The notes under the pieces were generated by a model, which worked only from the letters and a program-made list of their open reading frames with translations, made no database searches and had not been told where the DNA came from. 64,000 bases of DNA. It comes from Pythium myriotylum (Eukaryota > Oomycota > Peronosporomycetes > Pythiales > Pythiaceae). Shown in pieces: positions 41,375 through 51,301 of this stretch. The position numbers and the translations under genes were made by a program. Location: contig JALJCQ010000012.1 in NCBI GenBank assembly GCA_023091665.1, positions 186,001 through 250,000 on the forward strand, written 5' to 3'. Position 1 is the first letter of the stretch. Each line of letters begins with the position of its first letter.

Positions 41375-41773
41375 TCGGTGAAAGCTGTGAAGATGTCCAG
41401 AAGAGAGAGAGCAGAGTATCTTCCGCCGAGAAGCAAGTCAAGATCTTGTCGCTTGTTAGATAGTGTCGTCGCAGTCAATTAGTGGTAATTTCATGTAGTT
41501 TGTTGCTGTCTTTCTGGGTTAGTCTTGCTTACCTTTGGTGTAAGATGCATAGTTGTTGCATCGAGGTGGTGGGGGTAATCCAATGCATGGTAAACGAACA
41601 CTACCAGCCTAGTCTTTTTCGCGGAGTAGTTGTGTCTGCGAAATCCATTATTATAGTTGAGACCGAGACGAACTGACAACGGTGATTATCATCGATGCAC
41701 AAACCCACGTGTACTTATTCATACTCTTTCTTCCTCACTGCGGTTTTCAGCCTTCGTCTACCGTAAATGCTGT

Positions 41774-41938
41774 CCCCTTCGACGGACGCTCCAGCCCATT
41801 CGACGGATGCTCCGGCCCCAACCCCATCTACGGATGCCCCGACAACCGGGTCTACCCCGGCTCCATCAACGGATGCGCCAACGGATGCTCCTACGCCCAC
41901 GATGGTCAGCCAAACGATCCAGCAGTAAGAGTCAAGCA
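41774..41938 (+). pseudogene. C-terminal fragment of another secreted family gene
   Basis: The plus strand encodes STDAPAHSTDAPAPTPSTDA units and ends TMVSQTIQQ with TAA at 41936, the same QQ end as the other family members. No start, signal peptide or promoter is present: the fragment begins exactly where the palindrome arm ends. It is probably the tail of a gene cut by the rearrangement. Its first 50 bases recur in inverted orientation at about 41946-41996. Confidence 0.6.
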
Positions 41939-42641
41939 TCCATCGGTTGGGGCCAGAGCATCCGTCGAATGGGCTGGAGCGTCCGTCGAAGGGGCCAGGG
42001 TAGCACCAGTCGTCGGGGCGTCCGTGGAAGGAGTTGGGGCTGGAGCGATCAGTCCGACCACTCTTCTCTGCGGCTTTTTTCCTTCGATGAGGCCGTGGTA
42101 CTCCACCTTGTTGTGGGTGGTCGTAGCCTACGACCACCTGCTCGCAGAGCCTACGAGTTGCAGGCTCTGCGAGCCAGGTGACGGAGCTCCAGAAGACGGC
42201 AGTGTTGGGATCCGCGGCCGTTGTGGTGACTAGGATGGCTCCGGCGCCCTCTGGTCCAGAATTACCACGCGTCGCACCTTTGAAGAAGAGCACACGCGCT
42301 GGCGCAGCGAGCGCGGCATGAGGATCAGTCTGCCTCTCACCGTGTCGAGGAGGTTCCTGAAGCTGGCAATGATGCTCTTGGCGAAGTCGGGCGTTTCCCC
42401 GTCTCGGTCCAACCGAAATTGAAGCGTATCGAGCACGCCTTACAGTAGATCTTGTGCACGACCGCAGCCTGCCGATGTGACTAGGCCCGCGTCTCATCGG
42501 CGGTGCTATTTCTCCAAGCGTTGAACACTACAAGTGTCTCCAGCTGTTGCCAGACAGCTTGCAGAACTGGGTATGGTCCTCCTCCTGTGCCTTCTTCGGA
42601 GGGGAGACACTTGCGTAGGGTGGGTAGTTTCCAGAACTTCA
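41939..42641. other. Palindrome spacer without a gene
   Basis: It contains an inverted, slightly diverged copy of the adjacent STDAP-encoding fragment (about 41946-42050, minus strand) and hairpins such as GTGGTCGTAGCCTACGACCAC near 42117-42137. No intact coding region was found. Confidence 0.5.
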
Positions 42642-43040
42642 ACAGCACTTACGGTAGACGAAGGCTGAAAACCGCAGTGAGGAAGAAAGAGTATGAATAA
42701 GTACACGTGGGTTTGTGCATCGATGATAATCACCGTTGTCAGTTCGTCTCGGTCTCAACTATAATAATGGATTTCGCAGACACAACTACTCCGCGAAAAA
42801 GACTAGGCTGGTAGTGTTCGTTTACCATGCATTGGATTACCCCCACCACCTCGATGCAACAACTATGCATCTTACACCAAAGGTAAGCAAGACTAACCCA
42901 GAAAGACAGCAACAAACTACATGAAATTACCACTAATTGACTGCGACGACACTATCTAACAAGCGACAAGATCTTGACTTGCTTCTCGGCGGAAGATACT
43001 CTGCTCTCTCTCTTCTGGACATCTTCACAGCTTTCACCGA

Positions 43041-43080
43041 TCACTGCTGCACAGCCGGGTTGCTGTTGCCCGAGACCGGG

Positions 43081-43148
<68 letters not shown>

Positions 43149-44468
43149 TGGAGCAGGAGTCTCCGACGCCACTGGCGCCGGCGTGTCCGTCACCACAGGC
43201 GCCGTCGTTGGCGCATCCGTCGGCGCGGGGGTCGGGGCGTCAGTTGCGGGAGGCGCATCCGTCGCCGGAGCGATGGTAGTAGGAGCAGGCGTCACTGGCG
43301 CGTCCGTGGCCGGCGTAGGCGCCACCGGAGTGCCAGCCGACGGAGTGGAGGGTGCAGTCGGGGCTTCCGGAATAGAAGGCGTGGGCTTGCCTGGCTGTGG
43401 CTTACCAGCGCTGCCACTCGACGGCGTGGCCGGGACGGGCACTGGCACGGCTGGGATCTCCGGGGTGGAAGGCGTGGGCTTGCCTGGCTGCGGTTTGCCA
43501 CCACTACCGGTCGACGGCGCGGCCGGGACTGGCACCGGCACGGCAGGGATAGGCGCGGCCGGCGCCGGGTTGAAGGATCCACCGCCGTTGTTGCCGTTGC
43601 TTCCCTTGGGCGGGCACGGCGTGGCGTTCTTATCTCCCTTGTCTCCCTTGCCGCCCTTGCCGCCAAAGTCGATGGAAGGCGAACCACCGCCAGGCGACGA
43701 CGGCACGCTCGGGATCTTGCCGGCAGTTCCGCCCGACGCCGGAGCCGGAGCTGGAGCTGGGACCGAGGCCGGAGATGGAGCCGGACCCGAAGGCCACGAG
43801 CCGAAAGCTCCGCTGTCGCCACCCTTGTTGCCCTTGCCCTTGTCGCCCTTGGACGGACATGGCGTGGCGGCGATGCTGCTTCCACCGAAGCCGCTGAAGC
43901 CGCTGGGAGAGCCTTCGCCCTTGCCGGACGTCTTGCCGCCCGAGATGGAGATGGTGGAGCTGCCGCCGCCGCTAATGCCACCGCTGATGCCACCGCTAAT
44001 GCCACCGCTGATGCCACCGCTGATGCCACCAAAGCCCGAGTTTCCTGCGTAGCCGCCGTTGGCGTTGCCGCCCTTGTCTCCCTTGTCTCCCTTAGGAGGA
44101 CACGGCGTGGCGGCACCTGAAGGCGTCGAGCTGGTCTTGCCACCGAAGCCTCCGCTGGTGCCGGCGTAGCCGCCCTTACCCGAGGTGGAGATAGTCGAGG
44201 TCGAGCCGTAGCTGGCGCCACCGTTGCTCGTGCCGCGGAGGTTGGATGAAGAGGTCTTGGAGGATCCCTGCTCGACGCCGCCCGAGCTCTTGGGTGGGCA
44301 CGGCGTGTTGGCGCCACCGCCGCTGATGCCGCCGTAGCCACCGGAGGTCGAGACCTTGCCAGCCGAGGCCGTGCCGCCGTAGCCGAAGCCCGTGGCGGAC
44401 GCGGATGGGAGCGTTTCGAGCGCAACGACGAGGACGGCGAGGTGGACGAGCGATCGGAAGAGCTTCAT
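43041..44468 (-). CDS. Secreted Gly/Ser- and Pro-rich protein, inverted-duplicate copy 3
   Basis: This encodes 475 residues. It is the longest of the three near-identical copies: its PAPAPAP run has two more PA pairs than copy 2 and four more than copy 1. ATG 44466-44468 gives the signal peptide MKLFRSLVHL. The remainder (TGFGYGG, TPCPPK motifs, GGIS repeats, GDKG, TDAPTPAPT, NPAVQQ) is unchanged. Copies 2 and 3 share flanks out to about 0.9 kb upstream and 0.4 kb downstream, more than copy 1 shares with either, so they arose from the later event or were homogenised by gene conversion. Confidence 0.9.
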
Positions 44469-44555
44469 GGTGTGTAGTGTGCTATTGCTAGTGTTGTGGT
44501 AGGGGTGGTGGTTGTGTGTGAGTTGGTGGTGGAGGTGGAGGTGAGCTGTTGCGCT

Positions 44556-44572
44556 CAGATTGTGGAATGAGG
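44556..44572 (-). promoter_or_regulatory. Oomycete Inr+FPR core promoter
   Basis: The minus strand reads CCTCATTCCACAATCTG, about 90-105 bp before the ATG at 44468. It is identical to copies 1 and 2. Confidence 0.75.
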
Positions 44573-45546
44573 AGAGGGAGGGAGAGGTGGATCGAGCAGT
44601 GGAGCGTGGTGTCGTTGTTGCTGTTGCTGCTGTTGACGGTGTCGATTTGGTTGCAGGATGGATGGTGTACTGTGTGTGTGGGCGCGGGGCGTTTGGTGAT
44701 CAGCGTCGCGAGCATATAGTGGCTGTTGGGTTCTCCCGAGTGCTTCAACGGCTCCTCTGTGGACAATGTGACGCACTGGAGCCGCCTCTCTGCCACTGTG
44801 TTGAGAAAGGCCACTCATGAGTCGATCCAGGGCTCGGTTTCTGTTGTCTCGACGGTATCTTTTCGTAATCAGCGCCACGAGCGTAAAGGCGTCTTGCGTC
44901 TCTCCTGGCTCTGTCGGTGTCGGTTTCTTTTGACCTGGACTACTTCAACATCTTTGTGTGCGGCGTGGGATCTTCTCGAAATCAGCCCCCCACATCTGGT
45001 GGAACTCGCTGAGACCGCGACCAGATTGTGAGCCAATTTGTGGTGCCTCGACCACCCGCCTGGCTTTTCGCTGATGAACGTCGTGTTACAGAGCCGAAGG
45101 AGTCGGACTGCACGTCTCATAGTTGCGACTTTACAGTATCTACGTGAGACTCTGGCAGAGAGTCAAGGCGAGGGCCATGAAGTCTTCGGAGACAATCACA
45201 AGGATTATATTGCATGGATAACGCTAACGAGAAAAGAGGATAAATGTACTAGTACTGGGAGCAGTCGTCAGCGATAAGCGCGTTGTCGACGTTACGTCAC
45301 GTAGGACTCAGACCAGATGCAGCAATCTCGCCGATTACCATAGATACTGAGTAGTCCGACGTGGTTGAAAACGATAACGGAGACCTTCGTGGGTTCTATA
45401 TAGTACATCATCGCTGTCTCTGAGGGTGTCTAGGGGTACGCTCGTTGCTCTTATATGCAGAGGAATAGCGGACGATGTAGCATAAACCAAACGCTCGTCC
45501 GCTAGCGTACGGAGAAAAAAAGAACGGAGGTATATAGGCGTGCTTA

Positions 45547-46428
45547 TTAATGTTTCCATTGGCCTCTCCTCTTTTTCTTTGACGATCGATTATTGCCATA
45601 CATGGGGGGTCCATGTGGTGCTTGAACCGCATCTTGTTGTGGGGATTCAGCAGCACGAAGTAGCGCAGTCCTCTCGTTCGCTTCGTTTCTTGTTTTCTCG
45701 ACCACTTCATTGACCAAAGCAATCACGTCATCATAATGCGCTTTCCAAGATGGCAGCGCGTATCTCAAAATCAACCCAATCGATATATCGATGAGAATGA
45801 CCCCACACACGAGCGAACGGCCGGAACTGTCTAGACATCCTTTTTCGTCGAGTGGATTCTCTCCATACACACCAGCGATGACCGCAAGGCCCACAAAAAC
45901 GAAAGGTAAATACCATTGAGCCTTGCTGATCCATTCTCTGCGCTCTGCTCTGCAGCAGCGAGGATAGCAACAGCCATTTCACAAGAATACTAAAGCAAAT
46001 ACTTACGCTGGTACTTGACCAATCTGGGGTCAGGTTCGCCGATATCGACACAATGAGAATCCGGCACTGGAAGTTCCACCAAGACGTGAATCTCTGTCTC
46101 CGGACTGGAACTCCTTTTTGAAGTAATCATCATCGTCGAGCTTCCACGACGGTCGCATCTTCTTGTACGCGGCGTCGATCTTTCCTGACAACAGGTCATC
46201 GACACTGTCGTCGTCCTTCAGCCACGCGCCGTTCTTCTTCGCCAAGTACAGCGTCACGAGTCTTGATGGAACAACGTGCTGCTCGGTGCTCACGATGCCA
46301 GCGATCTTCTCCTGCAGCGCTTCCACTTCTGCATCGCGCTCAATCTCGACGGAGAACACGCTCCCTTCGCCATACACACCACATCGCAGCTTGACGTTCT
46401 CCACGGCTTTCTCCTCCACCTCCTCCAT
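45547..46428 (-). pseudogene. Crinkler-type (CRN) N-domain protein with membrane-spanning C-terminus, frameshifted
   Basis: From ATG 46428 (MEEVEEKAVENVKLRC) the minus strand encodes a ubiquitin-like crinkler N-domain with the hallmark LYLAKKNGAWL, followed by a WKLDDDDYF segment. Near 46104-46112 the frame changes by one base, and the domain's end (EIHVLVELPVP) is in another frame. A consensus donor GTAAGT at 46006 and acceptor CAG at 45945 define a 62-nt candidate intron. The second exon reads two hydrophobic segments (about 18-20 residues each), a C-terminal helix and a basic SSKKKRRG tail. Crinklers are intracellular effectors or NTPase/HTH-type proteins in oomycetes; a membrane C-terminus is atypical. 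No secretion signal is obvious. The frame change may be a real lesion or an assembly error. Confidence 0.6.
45945..46006 (-). other. Candidate 62-nt spliceosomal intron
   Basis: On the minus strand GTAAGTATTTGC begins at 46006, and the intron ends GCTGCAGAGCAG at 45945. Removing it joins the crinkler N-domain frame to the membrane-domain frame. Other nearby AGs would give different frames, so the acceptor choice rests on frame. Confidence 0.5.
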
Positions 46429-46902
46429 GTTTCTTCTCACCAGAAAGTTCGAGGCTGAGAGAAGCATCGAAACAGAATAGGTAACAAATTCGATACCCTT
46501 CTCAAATCGATGATGCAATTGACGTCATTCTTATCACGGTGTCCCTCTGAAAATTGATGCTCCCAATAATGACCCACTTTGGTTTAGTGACCAAACGCAT
46601 TAGAGACACCAAAGAATACGAACTATCCACTTCTGAACGTAACCGAGCAGAACCAGTATATACCAATAAAAAATAATAACCGGTATTCACAGAAAATGGT
46701 CAAGAGACACTGTAGGCATTAAAATCCGAATGAGTCACCATGAGTCACCATGAGTCACCACCTTCCGCGGAATCACAGCCGACTACAGTAACTCTAGATA
46801 TCAAAGTCAGCATGAGCCACCGAGTCACCACTTTTTGCAACTTCCTCCCACTTATTTCTAGTCACTACAATATCATGTATGTCATCTATCATACTATACC
46901 TT
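46429..46902. other. Upstream region of the CRN-type gene with TGAGTCACCA repeats
   Basis: This stretch has no gene. TGAGTCACCA is repeated three times in tandem at 46731-46760, with related copies near 46810-46830. It ends at the copia LTR. Confidence 0.6.
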
Positions 46903-47281
46903 TGAGGTAGTTGTAGTGTCGGGTAGGTGGCAAATTGCCGAAATGAGAATGTATTTGTGTTGTTTCCTTGGTCTCTGGGAAGCGCTGCACGCCCTGTCCC
47001 CAACTGTCCAACGGCCCTGGGCCAACCACTAGTTTCACCTAAAAACCTCGAATTGATTTGGCCAATCAGGATCCGCTCTGATCGATTCTAACCAATCAGA
47101 GCAGTCCTTCTATCAATCCGATGTCGCAAACGTGGCGACAGGGACCAGTGGGTTTTTGGGTGGTGGAGGTTGAAGGTGCGCCTTCAACCTCCCAGCCAAT
47201 CACAGTGGGCTGGCAGCAGCGGCTGCCGACGCTGCGGCGTCACGGGCCCCACTTGTGGCTCTTGGGGACATAACCGTCTCA
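46903..47281 (-). repeat. copia 3' LTR
   Basis: 379 bp, matching 59717-60095 almost perfectly; differences seen include CCCC(A/T)ACTG and GG(G/A)CCCC. The next bases inside the element form the polypurine tract. Confidence 0.9.
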
Positions 47282-47396
47282 CTCCCCCTCAGCGCGTCGC
47301 CCATAGCCAAGGTTACAACTTATCTATCTGCTGGGAAAAACTCCCCGGTGCGTACACACTCGGTGAGGGTAAAAACCAGCCTACCTACTTCTCCGG

Positions 47397-49838
47397 CTAC
47401 TCGAGACGAAGCTCGATCATTCCGATCCCACGCGTCAAATCACAGTGCTTGTTACTCCCCAAGGACTTCGTGAAGAGGTCAGTTAGGTTCTTCTCAGAAG
47501 CGACTTGAGTGATCTCGAGTTGTTTTCCATTTAGGTCATGCATGAAGAAGAACTTCGGGTCGATGTGTTTGGTGCGATCACTCTTGATGTAGCCTTGTTG
47601 TACTTGCGCAACGCATGCCGCGTTGTCCTCGAAGATCCTGATAGTTCCTAGCCTCGTCTTGACTCCAAGGGCGCCACGAACGAACTTGAGGAATCGGCGC
47701 AACCAGATGCACTCACGACTCGCTTCATAAAGAGCGATAAGCTCTGACTGGTTGGTTGACGTGGCAGCTAGCGTCTGCTTCGTCGACTTCCACGAAATCG
47801 CAGCGTGCGAAGTCATGAACACGTAGCCAGTCTGCGAGCGTGCCTTGTGTGGGTCGGAGAGGTAGCCTGCATCTGCGTATCCGCAGATGTCGTCGGTGAC
47901 TAGATCACTGACGTGTACGCTCGTACCCTTGCGATACAGTAAGCCGTACTTACGAGTCCGTGCCAGATATCTCAACACTTGCTTTACGCCAGACCAATGT
48001 CTTCTGGTCGGTTCCGATGTGTGCCGTGCAAGTACACTAACAGCGAAAGCTATACCTGGGCGTGAGCAGTTTGCCAAGTAAAGGAGAGCTCCAATGGCTT
48101 CCTTGTAGGGATACTTCTCGTCGAGCACCCTTTCACTGCCACGTCTTGGTCCAAAGACATCGCTCTCTGGTCTCAGGTTCCGCACAACCATGGGGGTCTT
48201 GGCAGTCCTAGTGACATCCCTCATGTTGAAGCGTGTCAGCACTTTGCTGATGTAGGTTGCCTGATGCAACACAATCCCCGTCGGGATCTGAGTTACCTGG
48301 AGACCCAGACAGAACGATATAGTTCCAAGGTCTTTCACCTTGAACTCGGACTTCAGCGCTGCCATTGCAGCTTCGATTGCCGCGTCCGTTCCGACAATGA
48401 TAATGTCGTCGACGTAGATCCCAATGATGGCGATCTCGGCACCGCTTCGCTTGACAAACAAGCATGGGGAGCATTCATGGGTCTGAAAACCACATTTAAT
48501 CAAGTACTGCGAAAAACGCAAGTACCAACGCCGGCCGGCTTGCTTCAACCCATAAAGCGACTTGTGCAATTGCACACACGGGAGGTTCATTGACTTCTCC
48601 CCCTCGACACGTAACCCCTCAGGGACCCGCATATATAGTTCAACATCGATTAGACCATATAGGTACGCAGTTTCTATGTCTGCCTGCCTGACTTGCATGT
48701 TGTTCGCTGCGCCGAACGCAAGTAACCAACGAAGGGTTGTCATGGTCATGACCGGCGAGTACGTGTCGGAATAGTCGATACCGAAACGTTGCGTGAAACC
48801 TTGTGCCACAAGTCGCGCCTTGAAGCGCACGACTCTACCCTGTTGATCGCGCTTACGCGCAAACACCCACCGACATCCAATAGGTCGGTGCTGTGGGGGG
48901 CACTCTTGCACGTTTCCAAATACTTCACGATCGAGAAGTGACTGCAGCTCCGATTTGATGGCCACCTTCCATTTAGGCCAATCGGGTGATGCCCTACAGT
49001 CCGAGACTGTCTGGGGCTCTGCATCTTCATCGATTGCGGCCAGGAACGAGCTGACGTTCGTGTCAGCAAGAACTTCGCTAATGGTATCGACATCATGCTC
49101 AACATCAACAACCTCTGGTTCGATGGAGCCTCCAGCGAGTTCTTCGTTCGTGCGCCTCTTCCTCGGATTTCTATCCTTTGCTCCTTTTGGTCGTCCACGT
49201 TTCTTCGGTTGAGTTGTCGTTGTGGACGAGGCAGGAACGGGGTCAACTGCTATCGCGGCAGGATAGTTGGATGCTTCATTGAGGGTTGACCGTGTCATCC
49301 GTTCCGTTGGAGTGAAAACGTCAGGCGCATTCTGTACAATGCTGTGCAGATGAAGGATACGTCGTACGTCCTTCTCACCTTGACCGTTGTATGGGTCCTT
49401 GTGAATCTCCTTCGTCGACGGCTGTTCGAATGTGAAAGCCGATCTAGAGGCGTCATCGTCGTCACCAAGTTTCGGGAAGGTCTGTTCATCGAATTCACAC
49501 ATGGTGATGTGTGCCGTAAATAGGTCTCCTGTTTGAGGACTTAGGTAACGGATAATCGATGGTGATTGAAAACCTACGTATACCCCAAGCTGGCGCCTGG
49601 GTCCGAGCTTGGTTCGTTGGTGTGGAGGTATGGGGACGTATACCGCACAACCAAAGATCCTCAGGTGCTTTACTGATGGTGGAAACCCATGAACAAGTTC
49701 ATATGGCGAAGGCCCAACATCAGAAGCAGGCCTGTACTGGATGAGAGCTGCCGCATGAAGAACTGCATGACCCCAAGCAGATAGCGGCAGGTTCGATCGC
49801 AGCAGCAAAGGCCGAGCGATCATCTGGATCTGATTCAC
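47397..49838 (-). CDS. pol: copia Pol: integrase C-terminus, reverse transcriptase, RNase H
   Basis: This 813-codon frame on the minus strand continues upstream without a start into the frame break near 49975, so 49838 is only the first possible initiator. It opens with the end of the integrase (NQIQMIARPLL, FGCAVYVPIP). A Lys/Arg-rich KKRGRPKGAKD linker follows, then the copia RT domain: CRWVFARKRDQQG, LAQGF-type VAQGFTQRFGIDYSDTYSPV, YGLKQAGRRWY and the active site YVDD near residue 473. The RNase H end has EDNAACVAQV, DRTKHIDPKFFF and LTDLFTKSL, all typical of Ty1/copia. The frame itself is intact for 2.4 kb. Confidence 0.9.
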   Translation of the reverse strand: MNQIQMIARPLLLRSNLPLSAWGHAVLHAAALIQYRPASDVGPSPYELVHGFPPSVKHLRIFGCAVYVPIPPHQRTKLGPRRQLGVYVGFQSPSIIRYLSPQTGDLFTAHITMCEFDEQTFPKLGDDDDASRSAFTFEQPSTKEIHKDPYNGQGEKDVRRILHLHSIVQNAPDVFTPTERMTRSTLNEASNYPAAIAVDPVPASSTTTTQPKKRGRPKGAKDRNPRKRRTNEELAGGSIEPEVVDVEHDVDTISEVLADTNVSSFLAAIDEDAEPQTVSDCRASPDWPKWKVAIKSELQSLLDREVFGNVQECPPQHRPIGCRWVFARKRDQQGRVVRFKARLVAQGFTQRFGIDYSDTYSPVMTMTTLRWLLAFGAANNMQVRQADIETAYLYGLIDVELYMRVPEGLRVEGEKSMNLPCVQLHKSLYGLKQAGRRWYLRFSQYLIKCGFQTHECSPCLFVKRSGAEIAIIGIYVDDIIIVGTDAAIEAAMAALKSEFKVKDLGTISFCLGLQVTQIPTGIVLHQATYISKVLTRFNMRDVTRTAKTPMVVRNLRPESDVFGPRRGSERVLDEKYPYKEAIGALLYLANCSRPGIAFAVSVLARHTSEPTRRHWSGVKQVLRYLARTRKYGLLYRKGTSVHVSDLVTDDICGYADAGYLSDPHKARSQTGYVFMTSHAAISWKSTKQTLAATSTNQSELIALYEASRECIWLRRFLKFVRGALGVKTRLGTIRIFEDNAACVAQVQQGYIKSDRTKHIDPKFFFMHDLNGKQLEITQVASEKNLTDLFTKSLGSNKHCDLTRGIGMIELRLE

Positions 49839-49896
49839 AAAGTTCTCTGCACTCGTGTTATGAGCGTATGGTACGGAAGTCTCCAGGTTTATTCCG

Positions 49897-50997
49897 CTAG
49901 ACGTGCAGAACTCCTGAAATGACTTCGAGACGTACTCGGATGCGTTGTCGACACGAACGTTCTTGATGGTGGTGCTCCGGGAACTGCGTCTTGAAGTGAA
50001 CGATGCTAGTTAGCAGCTTTGGCATCACTTCGTTTCGAGAAGTGAGCAGTTGAACCTTCGAGAACCGAGCCGATGTGTCTTTCACAACCAGGAAGTAGTT
50101 GAAGGGGCCTGATGGTGGAGATATCGGGCCGCACACGTCGCTCACCAGAGTGTCGAGGACACCGCGTGGTTTGACCTTCTCGCCGTGGAGTTTGACCTTC
50201 GGGCGGTTCTGAAGCTTTCCCATTCCACACGGTCTGCACAGTCGTTTGCTATGAGTGGCAAAGTCACTCTGCTTCAGTGGCATGCCAACCACTGCCTTCG
50301 ACATTCTCTTCATCATGTCCCTGCCTGGATGACCTGACCGATCGTGCCACTGCGCACACACACTCGTCTCGGTTGAACGAGGAGCAGATGTGCCAATCAT
50401 GTCGTGGATGACACTAGCCGCACATTCTGGCGACGGGGTGATGGAAGTGACATAGAGTCCGTTGCCATTTTCCTCACATTCCTCCACGATCTGACCTTTC
50501 GCATTGGTCAAACGCAAGCACTCCCTGCCATCGGGGAGAGTAGCTGTGTTGACGTGCAATCCATTCTTTCGGATGTCGGCAAAGCCGATCAAGTTCCGAG
50601 AAGCGGATGGTGCAAAGATTGCCTTGGTGATGTTGATTGTAGTTCCATTAGGCAACTGGACTTGTGCTTGTCCAGCACCCTTAGCGATCGACGCAGCACC
50701 GCCAATTGTCTTGACTTTGGCGGGCGTTTCCGATGCCTCGAGTGACGTAAAGAACTTCCGATCCCTTAGGATAGCGTTGGTAGTTCCTGAGTCGATGAGG
50801 CAGGAGTCATATTCGCTCTCATTACTACTGTAGCACTCAACGCAGTTCGCTTCAGCTTCGTCACTGTCATCGGACAAGTTCGTCATGAACGTGGCTTTAT
50901 TCTTCGAAGACGATGGTCCTCTGCCCTTCCCCTTCATCGTCTGAGACGACTTAGCGTTTCGCAGCGACTCTTGGTAAAGCTTGACGTGGAACGCAGG
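49897..50997 (-). pseudogene. pol: copia Gag C-terminus, protease, GAG-pre-integrase, integrase core (frameshifted)
   Basis: In minus-strand order: a basic Gag tail (KGKGRGPSSSKNK), the protease with CLIDSGTTNAIL, the GAG-pre-integrase zinc motif (WHDRSGHPGRDMM, then CRPCGMGK), and the integrase start with VSDVCGPIS. At about 49970-49980, in the run GAGCACCACC, one extra base shifts the frame; the catalytic VDNASEY and the remainder lie in the frame that leads into the 47397-49838 ORF. The 5' end is cut by the gypsy-2 5' LTR at 50998. No Gag zinc knuckle was seen. Confidence 0.8.
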
Positions 50998-51299
50998 TGT
51001 AACGGGGTACAAGGTTACACAAGTAGGTTAGGTTGTGTAGGTACATAATGTGTGTGGTCCACTTAGGGGAAAAGTTACCCTAAGTAGTGACTCTCTTTTA
51101 TTAGATTCAGTAGGTGATATCCCTGGGTATTAGATACCAGGGATATCAGGTATAGGGGGATTATTCCCCAGGGGAATAACCTGAATACAATCAGTTCGCC
51201 TTTTGCCAAGTCCTTGGCGCTCGTCGACAGGGGTCGACTCGGAGCGGCTGCTCACGCTTCCTCAAGCGCAGGTGCTGTGCACGGTCGTGGACCGTTACA
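50998..51299 (+). repeat. gypsy-2 5' LTR
   Basis: 302 bp, TGTAACGG...CCGTTACA. Internal palindromic motif: GATATCCCTGGGTATTAG, then CTGGGATATC-like ACCAGGGATATC. Confidence 0.9.
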
Positions 51300-51301
51300 C
51301 T

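Larger units (their letters stand above)
39031..41773 (+). repeat. Large palindrome, left arm (2.74 kb)
   Basis: Starting at GAACCCACGAAGGTCTCCG, this segment is the reverse complement of 42642-45396. The right arm is 12 bp longer, as expected from two extra GCCGGA pairs. The arm contains copy 2, its promoter, 0.8 kb of upstream DNA and 0.4 kb of downstream DNA. It ends at TACCGTAAATGCTGT with one mismatch. Confidence 0.85.
42642..45396 (-). repeat. Large palindrome, right arm (2.75 kb)
   Basis: This is the reverse complement of 39031-41773 with a 12-bp expansion in the PA-coding run and very few other differences. Outside 45396 the flanks are unrelated (TATATAGTACATC versus TACAGTACTGTAC). 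Confidence 0.85.

Noticed and set aside
37099..44052. Frames of 363-377 residues (GAGAGAG or RPRRAS-rich) over the three inverted copies
   Set aside because: They are alternative frames of the secreted genes with no signal peptide; useful only to show silent-site identity.
46903..47281. Possible target-site duplication of the copia element
   Set aside because: The flanking bases ACCTT and ATATA do not match and no longer match was found.
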